7,569 nt of DNA from Deltaproteobacteria bacterium GWA2_55_10 (GTDB lineage: Bacteria > Desulfobacterota > GWC2-55-46), in contig MGPL01000027.1 of the NCBI GenBank assembly GCA_001797415.1, positions 10,000 through 17,568 of the forward strand, given 5' to 3'. The notes under the pieces were generated by a model. The model worked only from the letters and a program-made list of their open reading frames with translations. It ran no database searches and was not told the DNA's origin. Shown here piece after piece: positions 1 through 5,332 of this stretch (its first letter is position 1; each line of letters starts with the position of its first letter). The translations under genes and the position numbers were made by a program.

Positions 1-2520
1 TTCACGTTCCGCTCCATCTCGAACGATTACAGACAGGCCTTGAAGGATGCGTTGAGGTTCGGCGCTCTCATTGCCGCTGGCCTGCTCATAGCCGGCGCGC
101 TGATACTGCCCTTTCTGGAGCTGGTGGATAACTCGCACCACATTCATCCTCCGGGCGGCAAAATGGGAATAGGCACATTGACCAACGCTGAAATCGGCCT
201 CAGCATAATAGCGCCTACCGCGCACGAGCTGCCGCAGGACCCGCCATATTACGAGCTTTCAACAGCTTTGGCCGGGCCTGCCGGGTTTACCTTCAGGACG
301 CTCCCATTGAACGGCGTATGGGATTACCTCGGAGGATACACCGGGGCAGTCCCGCTTTTCCTGACGCTATCTGGCCTGCTCAGCTTTCAAAGCAGGTGGA
401 AGAAATATATCCGTTTCTTCTCCGGTTTTGGCCTTTTCATAATCCTGAAGAACTTCGGCATACTGCCTTTTATGTGGCTTGGCCTGCTGCCTCTCTTTGA
501 CCAGGTGTGGAGCCCGCGGTGGGCGGGGCCGGTCTGGACATTCTCATTCGCAGCCGCGGGCGCGTTTGGCTTTCAGGCATTGGCGGAGCTCAAGGGTAAA
601 GAGCTCAAGAGCTGCAAGCAAAACATCAAGGGTCTGCAACAAACGGTATCCCGATGGCTTAAGCAGAACAGCCTGGCGAGGCTCTTTTCCTATTTAGCCC
701 TTCACGGCTTTTTTATGCTCGCGGCACAGGCCGCTGCTTACAACACTTACAGGGAATGGATGAGGAGCTCCGGGATTCCGTTCACCCCTGAGGCAAAGGC
801 CATCATCAAATCGGCCTACCCGTGGGGAGCTCTCGTATTCGCGGCCATTTACCTGATCTTTTATCTCAAGGACAGAAGGCCGGTTTTAAATACGAGCCAA
901 TATCTGGCCGCTTTGCTCATCCATTTTGTCGCGGTGAACCTGATTTTCGTTGAATCTGATTGGGGCGTAAGGTTTGTCCAGGCCCTTTCAGCGCCGTATT
1001 GCGGGCTTCTTATCGGGCTTCTTGTATTGATGGCGCATGCCGCTTTATCCTTACGCCGCATGGCTTTATCCTTACGCCGCATGGCTTTATCCTTACGCCG
1101 CATGGCTTTATCCTTACGCCGCATGGCTTTATTCACTCACATTGAGAAGCTGAATAGACACGTGGCGGAGCACCTTGGCCGCGATCGTAGCGACTTGCAG
1201 GTGCCTTTCTATTCCTCTGCCGGTATTATCGGCGTTTTGGGTTTTTTCGCGCTCAATGCATTTGACGAACACCTGAGCACCTTTCAGAAAGCGGCGGAGA
1301 TGAGGCCCTATTACATCGCCTCGACCATACTCGGCTCTGGCGCTACCGTGCTTTTTCTCGGCGCTGCATTTCTCATTGCCGCGGCATTCATCAAAAGGCG
1401 CAAGGGCATCCTGGCGTTCCTTCCGCTCGCGTTTATCGAGCTCTGGTGGGCAATGCCGAGGGGGTATGACTCTCATGCCCTTCTGATGAAGTGGGTCCCT
1501 CTCTCTATCGGTTTCGGCGCGGTGCTCATGCTTATGATTGAAAAAAGGCGCACAGCCCTGGCCGCAGTCCCCCTTTTCATGCTCTCTTTCATGTGGCTCG
1601 ACGCAAAAAGCGCCCGCGGCCTGCCGGATCGCTACGACCCCTTTACGCCCCCTCCCTTTGTCGAGCTCCTCAAGGAAAAGGCAGGCAACGACAGGGTAAT
1701 GGGCGCGCACGGCATACTCTTCCCCAATTTCGCGAGTGCAGTCGGACTGCAGGACATAAGGTACATCAACTCATTGTCAACCAGGCTCTTCCATGATTAC
1801 CGGGCCTCCAAACTCCACCGGCAAGCCGAGGTCGAAGGCACCTCTTCCTCACTCTGGTTCACCGGAAGGCCGGAGTTTATTTCCGAAAAGCAAAACGGAG
1901 CCATGATAAAAGCGAGCGTCGAGGAGGATTTCATCTACAACATCAGGCACTATTCCTTCCTGGGCGTAAAATATTTCGTGCTGCCGTCCAATATTGACCT
2001 GAACGAACTGCCCGCAAGTAAAAAGAAGGGGCTGCGGTTCCCTCTCGTTTATGACGCGGAGGTTAAGATATTCGAGAACCCGTACGCAATGGCAAGGGCG
2101 TTCATAACGCCGATGCCAGCATCAAAAGACGAGAGCGGCCTGGTGGTCGATGAGAATTTTATCAATTCCGGTGAGGCGGTCATCTCCGAATATTCCTTTA
2201 ACAGAGTGACGGTCAGGGCGACCTCTGCCAATGCGGGGCTTCTTGTGCTAACGGACCTCTATTATCCGGGCTGGACGGCATCGGTCAATGGAAAGGAAAA
2301 GCCGATTCATAAAGTGAACAATCTCGCGCGCGGGGTCGAGGTCGATAAAGGCGAGAATACGATTGTATTCACATATCGCCCAAAAAGCTTTACCACAGGC
2401 GCCGCAATGTCAATAGCCGGACTTGCAGCAACCACAGCGGCGTTCTGCATCGGCATGGTAGCGGACAAGAGAAGACGGGCGCAGGAAGATACGGAGGATA
2501 AGGAGAGGCCGGCGGCGTAG
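1..2520 (+). CDS. YfhO-family polytopic membrane protein, 5'-truncated by the window edge
   Basis: The frame is open from base 1, so the true start is probably upstream; the TTG at 40 is only the first possible start inside the window. Numbering from that codon gives 826 residues. I see about a dozen hydrophobic segments (for example near residues 7-29, 100-116, 317-334, 420-450 and 785-805) and a soluble region from roughly 535 to 780. The latter ends in the family's hallmark YYPGW (residues 741-745), followed by a VNGKE turn and a GENTIVFTYRP strand. Known YfhO-family proteins are GT-C-like membrane proteins, some tied to glycosylation of surface polymers, but the substrate cannot be read here. 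The C-terminal tail is charged (KRRR, then acidic). Odd feature: four in-frame copies of a heptapeptide at residues 335-362, directly after a membrane segment. The family call is firm, the function is not. Confidence 0.88.
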   Translation, partial: FTFRSISNDYRQALKDALRFGALIAAGLLIAGALILPFLELVDNSHHIHPPGGKMGIGTLTNAEIGLSIIAPTAHELPQDPPYYELSTALAGPAGFTFRTLPLNGVWDYLGGYTGAVPLFLTLSGLLSFQSRWKKYIRFFSGFGLFIILKNFGILPFMWLGLLPLFDQVWSPRWAGPVWTFSFAAAGAFGFQALAELKGKELKSCKQNIKGLQQTVSRWLKQNSLARLFSYLALHGFFMLAAQAAAYNTYREWMRSSGIPFTPEAKAIIKSAYPWGALVFAAIYLIFYLKDRRPVLNTSQYLAALLIHFVAVNLIFVESDWGVRFVQALSAPYCGLLIGLLVLMAHAALSLRRMALSLRRMALSLRRMALSLRRMALFTHIEKLNRHVAEHLGRDRSDLQVPFYSSAGIIGVLGFFALNAFDEHLSTFQKAAEMRPYYIASTILGSGATVLFLGAAFLIAAAFIKRRKGILAFLPLAFIELWWAMPRGYDSHALLMKWVPLSIGFGAVLMLMIEKRRTALAAVPLFMLSFMWLDAKSARGLPDRYDPFTPPPFVELLKEKAGNDRVMGAHGILFPNFASAVGLQDIRYINSLSTRLFHDYRASKLHRQAEVEGTSSSLWFTGRPEFISEKQNGAMIKASVEEDFIYNIRHYSFLGVKYFVLPSNIDLNELPASKKKGLRFPLVYDAEVKIFENPYAMARAFITPMPASKDESGLVVDENFINSGEAVISEYSFNRVTVRATSANAGLLVLTDLYYPGWTASVNGKEKPIHKVNNLARGVEVDKGENTIVFTYRPKSFTTGAAMSIAGLAATTAAFCIGMVADKRRRAQEDTEDKERPAA
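1042..1132 (+). repeat. 21-bp in-frame tandem repeat, 4.3 copies, inside the YfhO-family gene
   Basis: Four identical 21-bp units start at 1042, 1063, 1084 and 1105, then a 7-base partial copy runs to 1132. Each unit encodes Ala-Leu-Ser-Leu-Arg-Arg-Met. Because 21 is a multiple of three, gain or loss of units keeps the frame. The array lies just after a hydrophobic stretch (YCGLLIGLLVLMAHA) and adds eight arginines, as expected for a cytoplasmic-side loop under the positive-inside rule. Each unit uses TTA leucine codons twice, while the surrounding gene mostly uses CTG, CTC and CTT, which suggests an inserted sequence. The copies are identical, so the expansion looks recent. Confidence 0.95.
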
Positions 2521-2549
2521 TATTTCAGGGCTTATTCGGGCAGAAAATG

Positions 2550-2583
2550 AAACCGGGAAGGCGAAAGCCGACCCGGGTTTTTT
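2550..2583 (+). terminator. Intrinsic terminator of the YfhO-family gene
   Basis: A two-part hairpin lies 30 bases after the stop codon. The outer stem is CCGGG with CCCGG, the inner stem GGC-GAAA-GCC has a GNRA-type loop, and a small AA/GA internal loop sits between them. Six T follow at 2578-2583. On the opposite strand the hairpin is followed only by a weak T run (TTTT), so it could also end minus-strand transcription from the gene at 2643, less efficiently. Confidence 0.8.
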
Positions 2584-2596
2584 CGTGTCTGAGATT

Positions 2597-2634
2597 GTTG
2601 GGTTACGCTGCGCTAACCCACAACCTACAAGGCT
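2597..2634 (-). repeat. GTAG-headed palindromic (REP-like) repeat, copy 1
   Basis: Read on the minus strand this is CTTGTAG followed by an imperfect palindrome with arms GGGTTA and TAACCC around a GCGCAGCG centre. A GTAG head followed by a hairpin is the known layout of REP sequences mobilised by RAYT (TnpA-REP) transposases, but no such transposase lies in this window. The right arm carries two extra bases (CA) that spoil the outer pairing and are absent from the copy at 3402-3426. Confidence 0.7.
2608..2634. repeat. Left direct repeat bounding the AT-rich cassette
   Basis: The 27 bases from CTGCGCTAACCC to ACCTACAAGGCT recur at 3402-3426, identical except for a 2-base insertion. The two copies have the same orientation and lie 794 bp apart, with the HEPN-like gene between them. 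Recombination between them would remove the gene and leave one copy. Confidence 0.85.
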
Positions 2635-2642
2635 GCAGCGCG

Positions 2643-3323
2643 TTAGAAGCGTGCCAACATGTAATTTGGAGTGACTTCAATTTGAGTAAAGAATTCATTA
2701 GCGAAGGTAGTTACAGCAGTTAAAGCCCATTTAGAACAACCGGCACCCAAACATTTATCTGGGAAGTATGCATTCCCCGAACCAGACATTAATTGATTTT
2801 CGAGAAATTTTGATTGTAACTCATCAAATTGTTGAGGGATATCATCACATGAATTATCCGGTGTAAAATGAACAATTGAATTACGCAATTTAATCACAAG
2901 ATTGGCTTCTTGATAAGGAGATCTTCCCTTAGATAAAGGAGTCACTTCACAACACTCCATTGCCACAAGGTATTTTTTAAGCGTTGAAATATTCTTTTTT
3001 CTTTCTGTGTGCCATTCATTCCATTTTTGTTGGAGACGTTCTATTTTTGGCTTATCCAAATCTTTTAAATAGCTCGGATGTTTGTCTACTGCATCCTTGT
3101 ATACTTCATTTATGGCAGATTCAAGAAAAGCAACTGAAGAAAGTATCGAAGCATTGACCGTAGAGCGATGACGAATATCAAATCTTGATTGACCAGTGAA
3201 ATTAGTTTCTATTTTTTCTGCCTCCTCTGCAAATAATTTTGCTCCCCATAAATGATGACTTGAGAAATAATTACGCATTATTATTCTCACGTCATTTATT
3301 ACTATTTTCCCCTTAGTCGGCAT
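2643..3323 (-). CDS. Putative HEPN-domain-like protein, AT-rich orphan gene
   Basis: I do not recognise a named family. The 226-residue product is predicted soluble and mostly helical. A long helix-forming stretch (HRSTVNASILSSVAFLES, about residues 52-69) is followed by a charged, lysine-rich region. Then comes LRNSIVHF, with R147, N148 and H152 forming R-N-x3-H, the canonical R-x4-H motif of HEPN RNases. HEPN proteins in general cut RNA in toxin-antitoxin, abortive-infection and CRISPR systems, but many HEPN-like proteins are uncharacterised and this motif alone is weak proof. The ATG at 3323 is preferred over the longer frame beginning at 3380: GGAGA sits 4 bases upstream, and the extra 19 residues would be translated from a palindromic repeat. 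By eye, GC is near 35-40%, well below its neighbours, suggesting horizontal transfer. No partner antitoxin gene is visible. Confidence 0.72.
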   Translation of the reverse strand: MPTKGKIVINDVRIIMRNYFSSHHLWGAKLFAEEAEKIETNFTGQSRFDIRHRSTVNASILSSVAFLESAINEVYKDAVDKHPSYLKDLDKPKIERLQQKWNEWHTERKKNISTLKKYLVAMECCEVTPLSKGRSPYQEANLVIKLRNSIVHFTPDNSCDDIPQQFDELQSKFLENQLMSGSGNAYFPDKCLGAGCSKWALTAVTTFANEFFTQIEVTPNYMLARF

Positions 3324-3327
3324 ATTT

Positions 3328-3331
3328 CTCC
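3328..3331 (-). promoter_or_regulatory. Ribosome binding site deciding the start of the HEPN-like gene
   Basis: GGAG (minus strand) lies 4 bases before the ATG at 3323. It supports this start over an upstream in-frame start at 3380, whose leader would be read from palindromic repeat DNA. Confidence 0.65.
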
Positions 3332-3346
3332 GTAGTCTTGTACAAG

Positions 3347-3363
3347 GGTGGGCTCGGCCCACC
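3347..3363. repeat. 17-bp palindrome, GGTGGGC type, copy A
   Basis: GGTGGGCTCGGCCCACC: six-base arms GGTGGG and CCCACC around CTCGG. It lies 24 bases upstream of the HEPN-like gene start. It is one of five copies of a 17-bp palindrome in this window, all with the same arm length and a variable centre. Confidence 0.85.
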
Positions 3364-3384
3364 AAGTTATTTTCCGCCATGTTT

Positions 3385-3401
3385 GGCGGGCACAGCCCGC
3401 C
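3385..3401. repeat. 17-bp palindrome, GGCGGGC variant, copy B
   Basis: GGCGGGCACAGCCCGCC has the same size and layout as copy A. The third position of the arm is changed from T to C and is matched by A to G on the other side, so base pairing is kept. It abuts the right direct repeat at 3402. Confidence 0.8.
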
Positions 3402-3426
3402 CTGCGCTAACCCAACCTACAAGGCT
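3402..3426. repeat. Right direct repeat bounding the AT-rich cassette; half of the GTAG-headed element
   Basis: CTGCGCTAACCC then AACCTACAAGGCT matches 2608-2634 apart from two bases. On the minus strand it begins CTTGTAGGTTGGGTTAGCGC, the GTAG-headed arm of the REP-like element. The second arm of that element is missing here and palindrome B follows at once, so this copy looks chimeric or truncated. Confidence 0.85.
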
Positions 3427-3444
3427 CTAACTGCCCTGTCCCGG

Positions 3445-4005
3445 TTATCTCTTCAGCTTTATTCGATATACGATCTCATTCAGAGTTGTCCCCGACGCGC
3501 TTTTCCTGACCCTTTTCTCAAGCACAACACCACCGAGCGATTCGGCTATTTTCCGGCTCGGGATGTTGTCGCGGTCAACAGGGTAGGTCATATATGAAAA
3601 GACAAGATTCTCTCTGGTCCATTCCGCAAGGCATCGCACGGACTCCATGCCAAACCCGTTCCCATGCTCGCTCTTCCTGACCCAAACCCCAAGCTCCGGC
3701 GTCTGATGGTCTTCATTCCCGTGCAGGGCACATACTCCGAGGAACTTCCCGCTGTCAATCCTTACTATAGCGAATACCAGTTCGGTTCCGGCTTCCATGT
3801 TCTTCCTGCTTTTTTCGATGAACTCACAAGCATCAGACATGCTGCCAAGCGGCTTCGGCATCATGTAGCGCGTTATCTCTTCGGTAAACTCGCAGAATAT
3901 ATCTCGCGCGTGTTCTGAGGAAATTGGTGAGAGGATTATCCTTTCACCCTTAATCCTCACCGCGAGAAAATCAGTACAGGCGGCCTTTGACTTTAGTATG
4001 GTCAT
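3445..4005 (-). CDS. GNAT-family N-acetyltransferase (RimJ/RimL-like)
   Basis: The 186-residue product has the GNAT layout. An N-terminal strand RIKGERIILSPIS (residues 17-29) comes first, with the following helix and TRYMMPKP loop (45-52). The acetyl-CoA pyrophosphate-binding loop R-K-S-E-H-G-N-G-F-G is at 110-119, and the typical DRDNIPSRKIAESLGG segment (144-159) carries the conserved Asn147 that positions substrate or CoA. Family members acetylate N-terminal or small-molecule amines using acetyl-CoA in the cytoplasm. The closest named relatives are the ribosomal-protein N-terminal acetyltransferases, but the acceptor cannot be deduced. The ATG at 4005 has only a weak upstream ribosome site (TAAGA). 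Base composition resembles the rest of the window rather than the AT-rich gene beside it. No terminator is visible after its stop. Confidence 0.88.
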   Translation of the reverse strand: MTILKSKAACTDFLAVRIKGERIILSPISSEHARDIFCEFTEEITRYMMPKPLGSMSDACEFIEKSRKNMEAGTELVFAIVRIDSGKFLGVCALHGNEDHQTPELGVWVRKSEHGNGFGMESVRCLAEWTRENLVFSYMTYPVDRDNIPSRKIAESLGGVVLEKRVRKSASGTTLNEIVYRIKLKR

Positions 4006-4029
4006 AATTAATTTACATCTTACAGTCTC

Positions 4030-4046
4030 GGTGCGCTGTGCGCACC
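4030..4046. repeat. 17-bp palindrome, GGTGCGC variant, copy C
   Basis: GGTGCGCTGTGCGCACC has six-base arms GGTGCG and CGCACC around CTGTG. The fifth arm base differs from copy A but is compensated in the other arm. The sequence TTTTGATTCT follows within a few bases, as it also does after copy D. Confidence 0.8.
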
Positions 4047-4085
4047 CATTTTGATTCTCAGTGTTTGAGCGGGCAATTACCGTCC

Positions 4086-4121
4086 AAAAAAACCGAAGGG
4101 CGCTTTAGCGCCCCGGCTTCG
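4086..4121 (-). terminator. Intrinsic terminator of the universal stress protein gene
   Basis: On the minus strand CGAAGCC-GGGGCGC, loop TAAA, GCGCCC-TTCGG is followed by seven T (A at 4086-4092 on the plus strand). The hairpin starts 13 bases after the UspA stop codon. Confidence 0.88.
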
Positions 4122-4133
4122 ACTCTCTTTATT

Positions 4134-4577
4134 CTAACCCTTCGGCGGAACCACCAGCACCGGACAGGGGGCCTTGCGCAAGACCCTCTCAGTGTTGCTG
4201 CCGACGATCAGTCTGTCGAGCGCGCCCTTGCCGTGCGACCCTATCACTATTACGTCGCTCTTGTTCTTCTTCGCGTAGTTTACTATCGCGCTGTGCGGCA
4301 CGCCTGAGAGCACGTCGGCGGCTACGTTGTCGTATCCCTTGAGGTGCTTTGCCATGAACTTGGCGAGACCAGCCTCGACCTCTCTCAGCATGCCCCTCAT
4401 GTTGCTCGGCCTCAGAAGGCCGGTGATGTCACTGCTGACGTTCAAGACGTGCATGACCTGAAGGAGCGCACCGTCACGCCTGGCAAGCATGAGGGCGTAC
4501 TCTGCCGCTTTCTCGGATTGCTCGCTGAAATCAATAGGCAGCAATATCCTCTGGAACTTGTCCTTTATCCTCGCCAT
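4134..4577 (-). CDS. UspA-family universal stress protein (single domain, ATP-binding type)
   Basis: The 147-residue product is the size of a single Usp domain. It opens with the usual FQRILLPIDFSEQSEKAAEYA (shown here by its start and end: strand ILLPID, Asp16, then a helix). It ends with a perfect G-x2-G-x9-G-S nucleotide loop: G113-S-H-G116, nine residues, G126-S127. This motif marks the ATP-binding branch of the family. A final APCPVLVVPP strand completes the fold. Usp proteins act in the cytoplasm during stress or growth arrest; the exact role here is unknown. The ATG at 4577 is chosen because GGAGG lies 8 bases upstream. The in-frame ATG at 4583 is only 2 bases from it, too close. It has its own terminator, and the preceding gene also ends in one, so it is probably transcribed alone. 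Confidence 0.95.
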   Translation of the reverse strand: MARIKDKFQRILLPIDFSEQSEKAAEYALMLARRDGALLQVMHVLNVSSDITGLLRPSNMRGMLREVEAGLAKFMAKHLKGYDNVAADVLSGVPHSAIVNYAKKNKSDVIVIGSHGKGALDRLIVGSNTERVLRKAPCPVLVVPPKG

Positions 4578-4585
4578 CTTCATCC

Positions 4586-4590
4586 CCTCC
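4586..4590 (-). promoter_or_regulatory. Ribosome binding site deciding the UspA start
   Basis: GGAGG on the minus strand stands 8 bases before the ATG at 4577 and 2 bases before the alternative ATG at 4583. The spacing favours the shorter protein. Confidence 0.65.
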
Positions 4591-4613
4591 GCATTGATGC
4601 GCGCTCCGTATTT

Positions 4614-4630
4614 GGTGGGCTGCGCCCACC
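4614..4630. repeat. 17-bp palindrome, GGTGGGC type, copy D
   Basis: GGTGGGCTGCGCCCACC has arms GGTGGG and CCCACC around CTGCG. It is preceded by TTT as in copy E and followed by CTTTTTGATTCT, close to the tail of copy C. It lies in the leader region of the UspA gene. Confidence 0.85.
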
Positions 4631-4653
4631 GCTTTTTGATTCTAAATTCTTTT

Positions 4654-4670
4654 GGTGGGCGGAGCCCACT
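4654..4670. repeat. 17-bp palindrome, GGTGGGC type, copy E
   Basis: GGTGGGCGGAGCCCACT is like copy D, exactly 40 bases further on, with one mismatched end base (T for C). Copies D and E share the string TTTGGTGGGC. It lies between the terminator of the lysine-rich gene and the UspA gene. Confidence 0.8.
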
Positions 4671-4676
4671 CTGCTC

Positions 4677-4707
4677 AAAAAAAGCCGGGGCGCTTTCGCG
4701 CCCCGGC
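4677..4707 (-). terminator. Intrinsic terminator of the lysine-rich small protein gene
   Basis: The minus strand has a perfect 10-bp stem, GCCGGGGCGC with GCGCCCCGGC, around a GAAA loop, followed by seven T. It lies 14 bases after the stop codon. Its core is very similar to the terminator at 4086-4121. Confidence 0.95.
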
Positions 4708-4721
4708 CTCCTACCTGTTCC

Positions 4722-5024
4722 TTACTTCCTCAGCTTCGCTATCACGAGCTTGCAGTCCTTCTGGGCCGTTTTCATCAGGGCCTCGGTCTTCTTGTGCACC
4801 GTTACGGCGAGCTTCTCAAAGCCGCCCTTTTTCCAGAGCTGCGCGTGCTCCGCGGCCTTCAACTTCTTCTTGGCCTTCTTCTCCAGCTTCGTCACTTCAT
4901 TGGAGAACTTCTTCCCGATGGCGTGCATCTCCTTGTCGAGCTTGCCCCTGAGCTTTGAGAGCTTGTGGTAGAGCTCTGAGACAGACTTTGATTCCTTCAT
5001 GAGAATATCGACCGGGTTTTTCAT
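4722..5024 (-). CDS. Lysine-rich helical small protein of unknown function
   Basis: I do not recognise a family. The 100-residue product has 26 lysines by my count, one cysteine, no signal peptide and no membrane segment. Heptad-like hydrophobic spacing from SVSELYHKLSKLRGKL through EVTKLEKKAKKKL suggests a helical hairpin or coiled coil, with a short GG break near the WKKGGFEKL segment. The strong positive charge would suit nucleic-acid or polyphosphate binding, which is inference only. The ATG at 5024 is chosen because GGAGGG sits just 4 bases upstream; an in-frame GTG at 5036 overlaps that site and cannot be the start. A plausible promoter lies upstream and a strong terminator downstream, so it is a complete single-gene unit, beside the UspA gene. 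Strong expression signals argue that it is real. Confidence 0.8.
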   Translation of the reverse strand: MKNPVDILMKESKSVSELYHKLSKLRGKLDKEMHAIGKKFSNEVTKLEKKAKKKLKAAEHAQLWKKGGFEKLAVTVHKKTEALMKTAQKDCKLVIAKLRK

Positions 5025-5028
5025 GCTT

Positions 5029-5034
5029 CCCTCC
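5029..5034 (-). promoter_or_regulatory. Strong ribosome binding site of the lysine-rich small protein gene
   Basis: GGAGGG on the minus strand lies 4 bases before the ATG at 5024. It fixes the start and excludes the GTG at 5036, which overlaps it. Confidence 0.75.
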
Positions 5035-5050
5035 ACTTTATGTTTGATTC

Positions 5051-5079
5051 AACATAACTCTAACCAAACTTGATTTCAA
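5051..5079 (-). promoter_or_regulatory. Candidate sigma-70-type promoter of the lysine-rich small protein gene
   Basis: On the minus strand TTGAAA (5079-5074), a 17-base spacer and TATGTT (5056-5051) fit the -35/-10 consensus at 5 of 6 and 4 of 6 positions. Transcription would begin near 5044 and give a leader of about 20 bases holding the GGAGGG site. Confidence 0.45.
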
Positions 5080-5088
5080 CTGAAAAGG

Positions 5089-5123
5089 CCCCTCACCTTC
5101 ATCCTCTCCCCAATCGAGAGAGG
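5089..5123. repeat. CCCCTCACC/CCTCTCCCC repeat, copy 1 (degenerate palindrome)
   Basis: CCCTCACCTTCATCCTCTCC followed by a decayed second arm (AATCGAGAGAGGA). It begins like copy 2, differing at one base (TTCAT against TTGAT), but the palindrome is no longer perfect. Confidence 0.7.
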
Positions 5124-5161
5124 AACTGATCAATGAGAGCGGGGCAGGCGCAGCAAGTCTC

Positions 5162-5231
5162 TCATTGCTTAGGAGCGCAGCGACGCGGCAATCTCAAAGA
5201 GCAGATTGCTTCGTCTCCGCCATGCAATGAT
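5162..5231. repeat. Inverted pair of GTCATTGC...CAATCTC interspersed elements
   Basis: The left arm (5162-5195) reads TCATTGC, then GGAGCGCAGCGACG, then GCAATCTC. The right arm (5201-5231) reads AGATTGCTTCGTC, then ATGCAATGA. The right arm is a degenerate inverted copy of the left. The same family appears at 7238-7274 and 7378-7406. Confidence 0.75.
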
Positions 5232-5248
5232 GAAAAAATCTTTTAACA

Positions 5249-5296
5249 CCCTCACCTTGATCCTCTCCCCTTGGGGGAGAGGAAATAAAACAAGTA
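5249..5296. repeat. CCTCTCCCC palindromic repeat, copy 2
   Basis: The perfect 9-bp arms CCTCTCCCC (5262-5270) and GGGGAGAGG (5274-5282) enclose TTG. The copy is preceded by CCCTCACCTTGAT and followed by AAATAAAACAAGTA, which is nearly repeated after copy 3. Confidence 0.85.
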
Positions 5297-5332
5297 CCCA
5301 ATCTCAGATTGCATGCTGATAGCGGAATTGCT

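Noticed and set aside
1042..1132. The 21-bp array as a CRISPR or intergenic satellite
   Set aside because: Units are contiguous without spacers and stay in frame inside a coding region.
861..1710. Long minus-strand open frames across the YfhO-family gene, one with MRRKDKA repeats
   Set aside because: They are antisense to a well-supported membrane protein gene; the repeats are simply the 21-bp array read backwards, and the rest has no recognisable domain or ribosome site.
3324..3380. N-terminal extension of the HEPN-like protein from a start at 3380
   Set aside because: The 19 extra residues are translated from a palindromic repeat; GGAGA before the ATG at 3323 gives a better start.
2597..3426. 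A complete transposon or toxin-antitoxin system
   Set aside because: No transposase, terminal inverted repeats with target duplication, or partner gene is present; only one gene and direct repeats can be shown.
4611..4670. Two TTTGGTGGGC repeats 40 bases apart as a possible CRISPR remnant
   Set aside because: The repeated units are short palindromes of a family scattered over 1.3 kb, with no regular spacing and no cas genes.
4344..4971. Plus-strand open frames opposite the UspA and lysine-rich genes
   Set aside because: They cross two intrinsic terminators and intergenic palindromes and lie antisense to genes with clear signals; they are by-products of the GC-biased codon positions.
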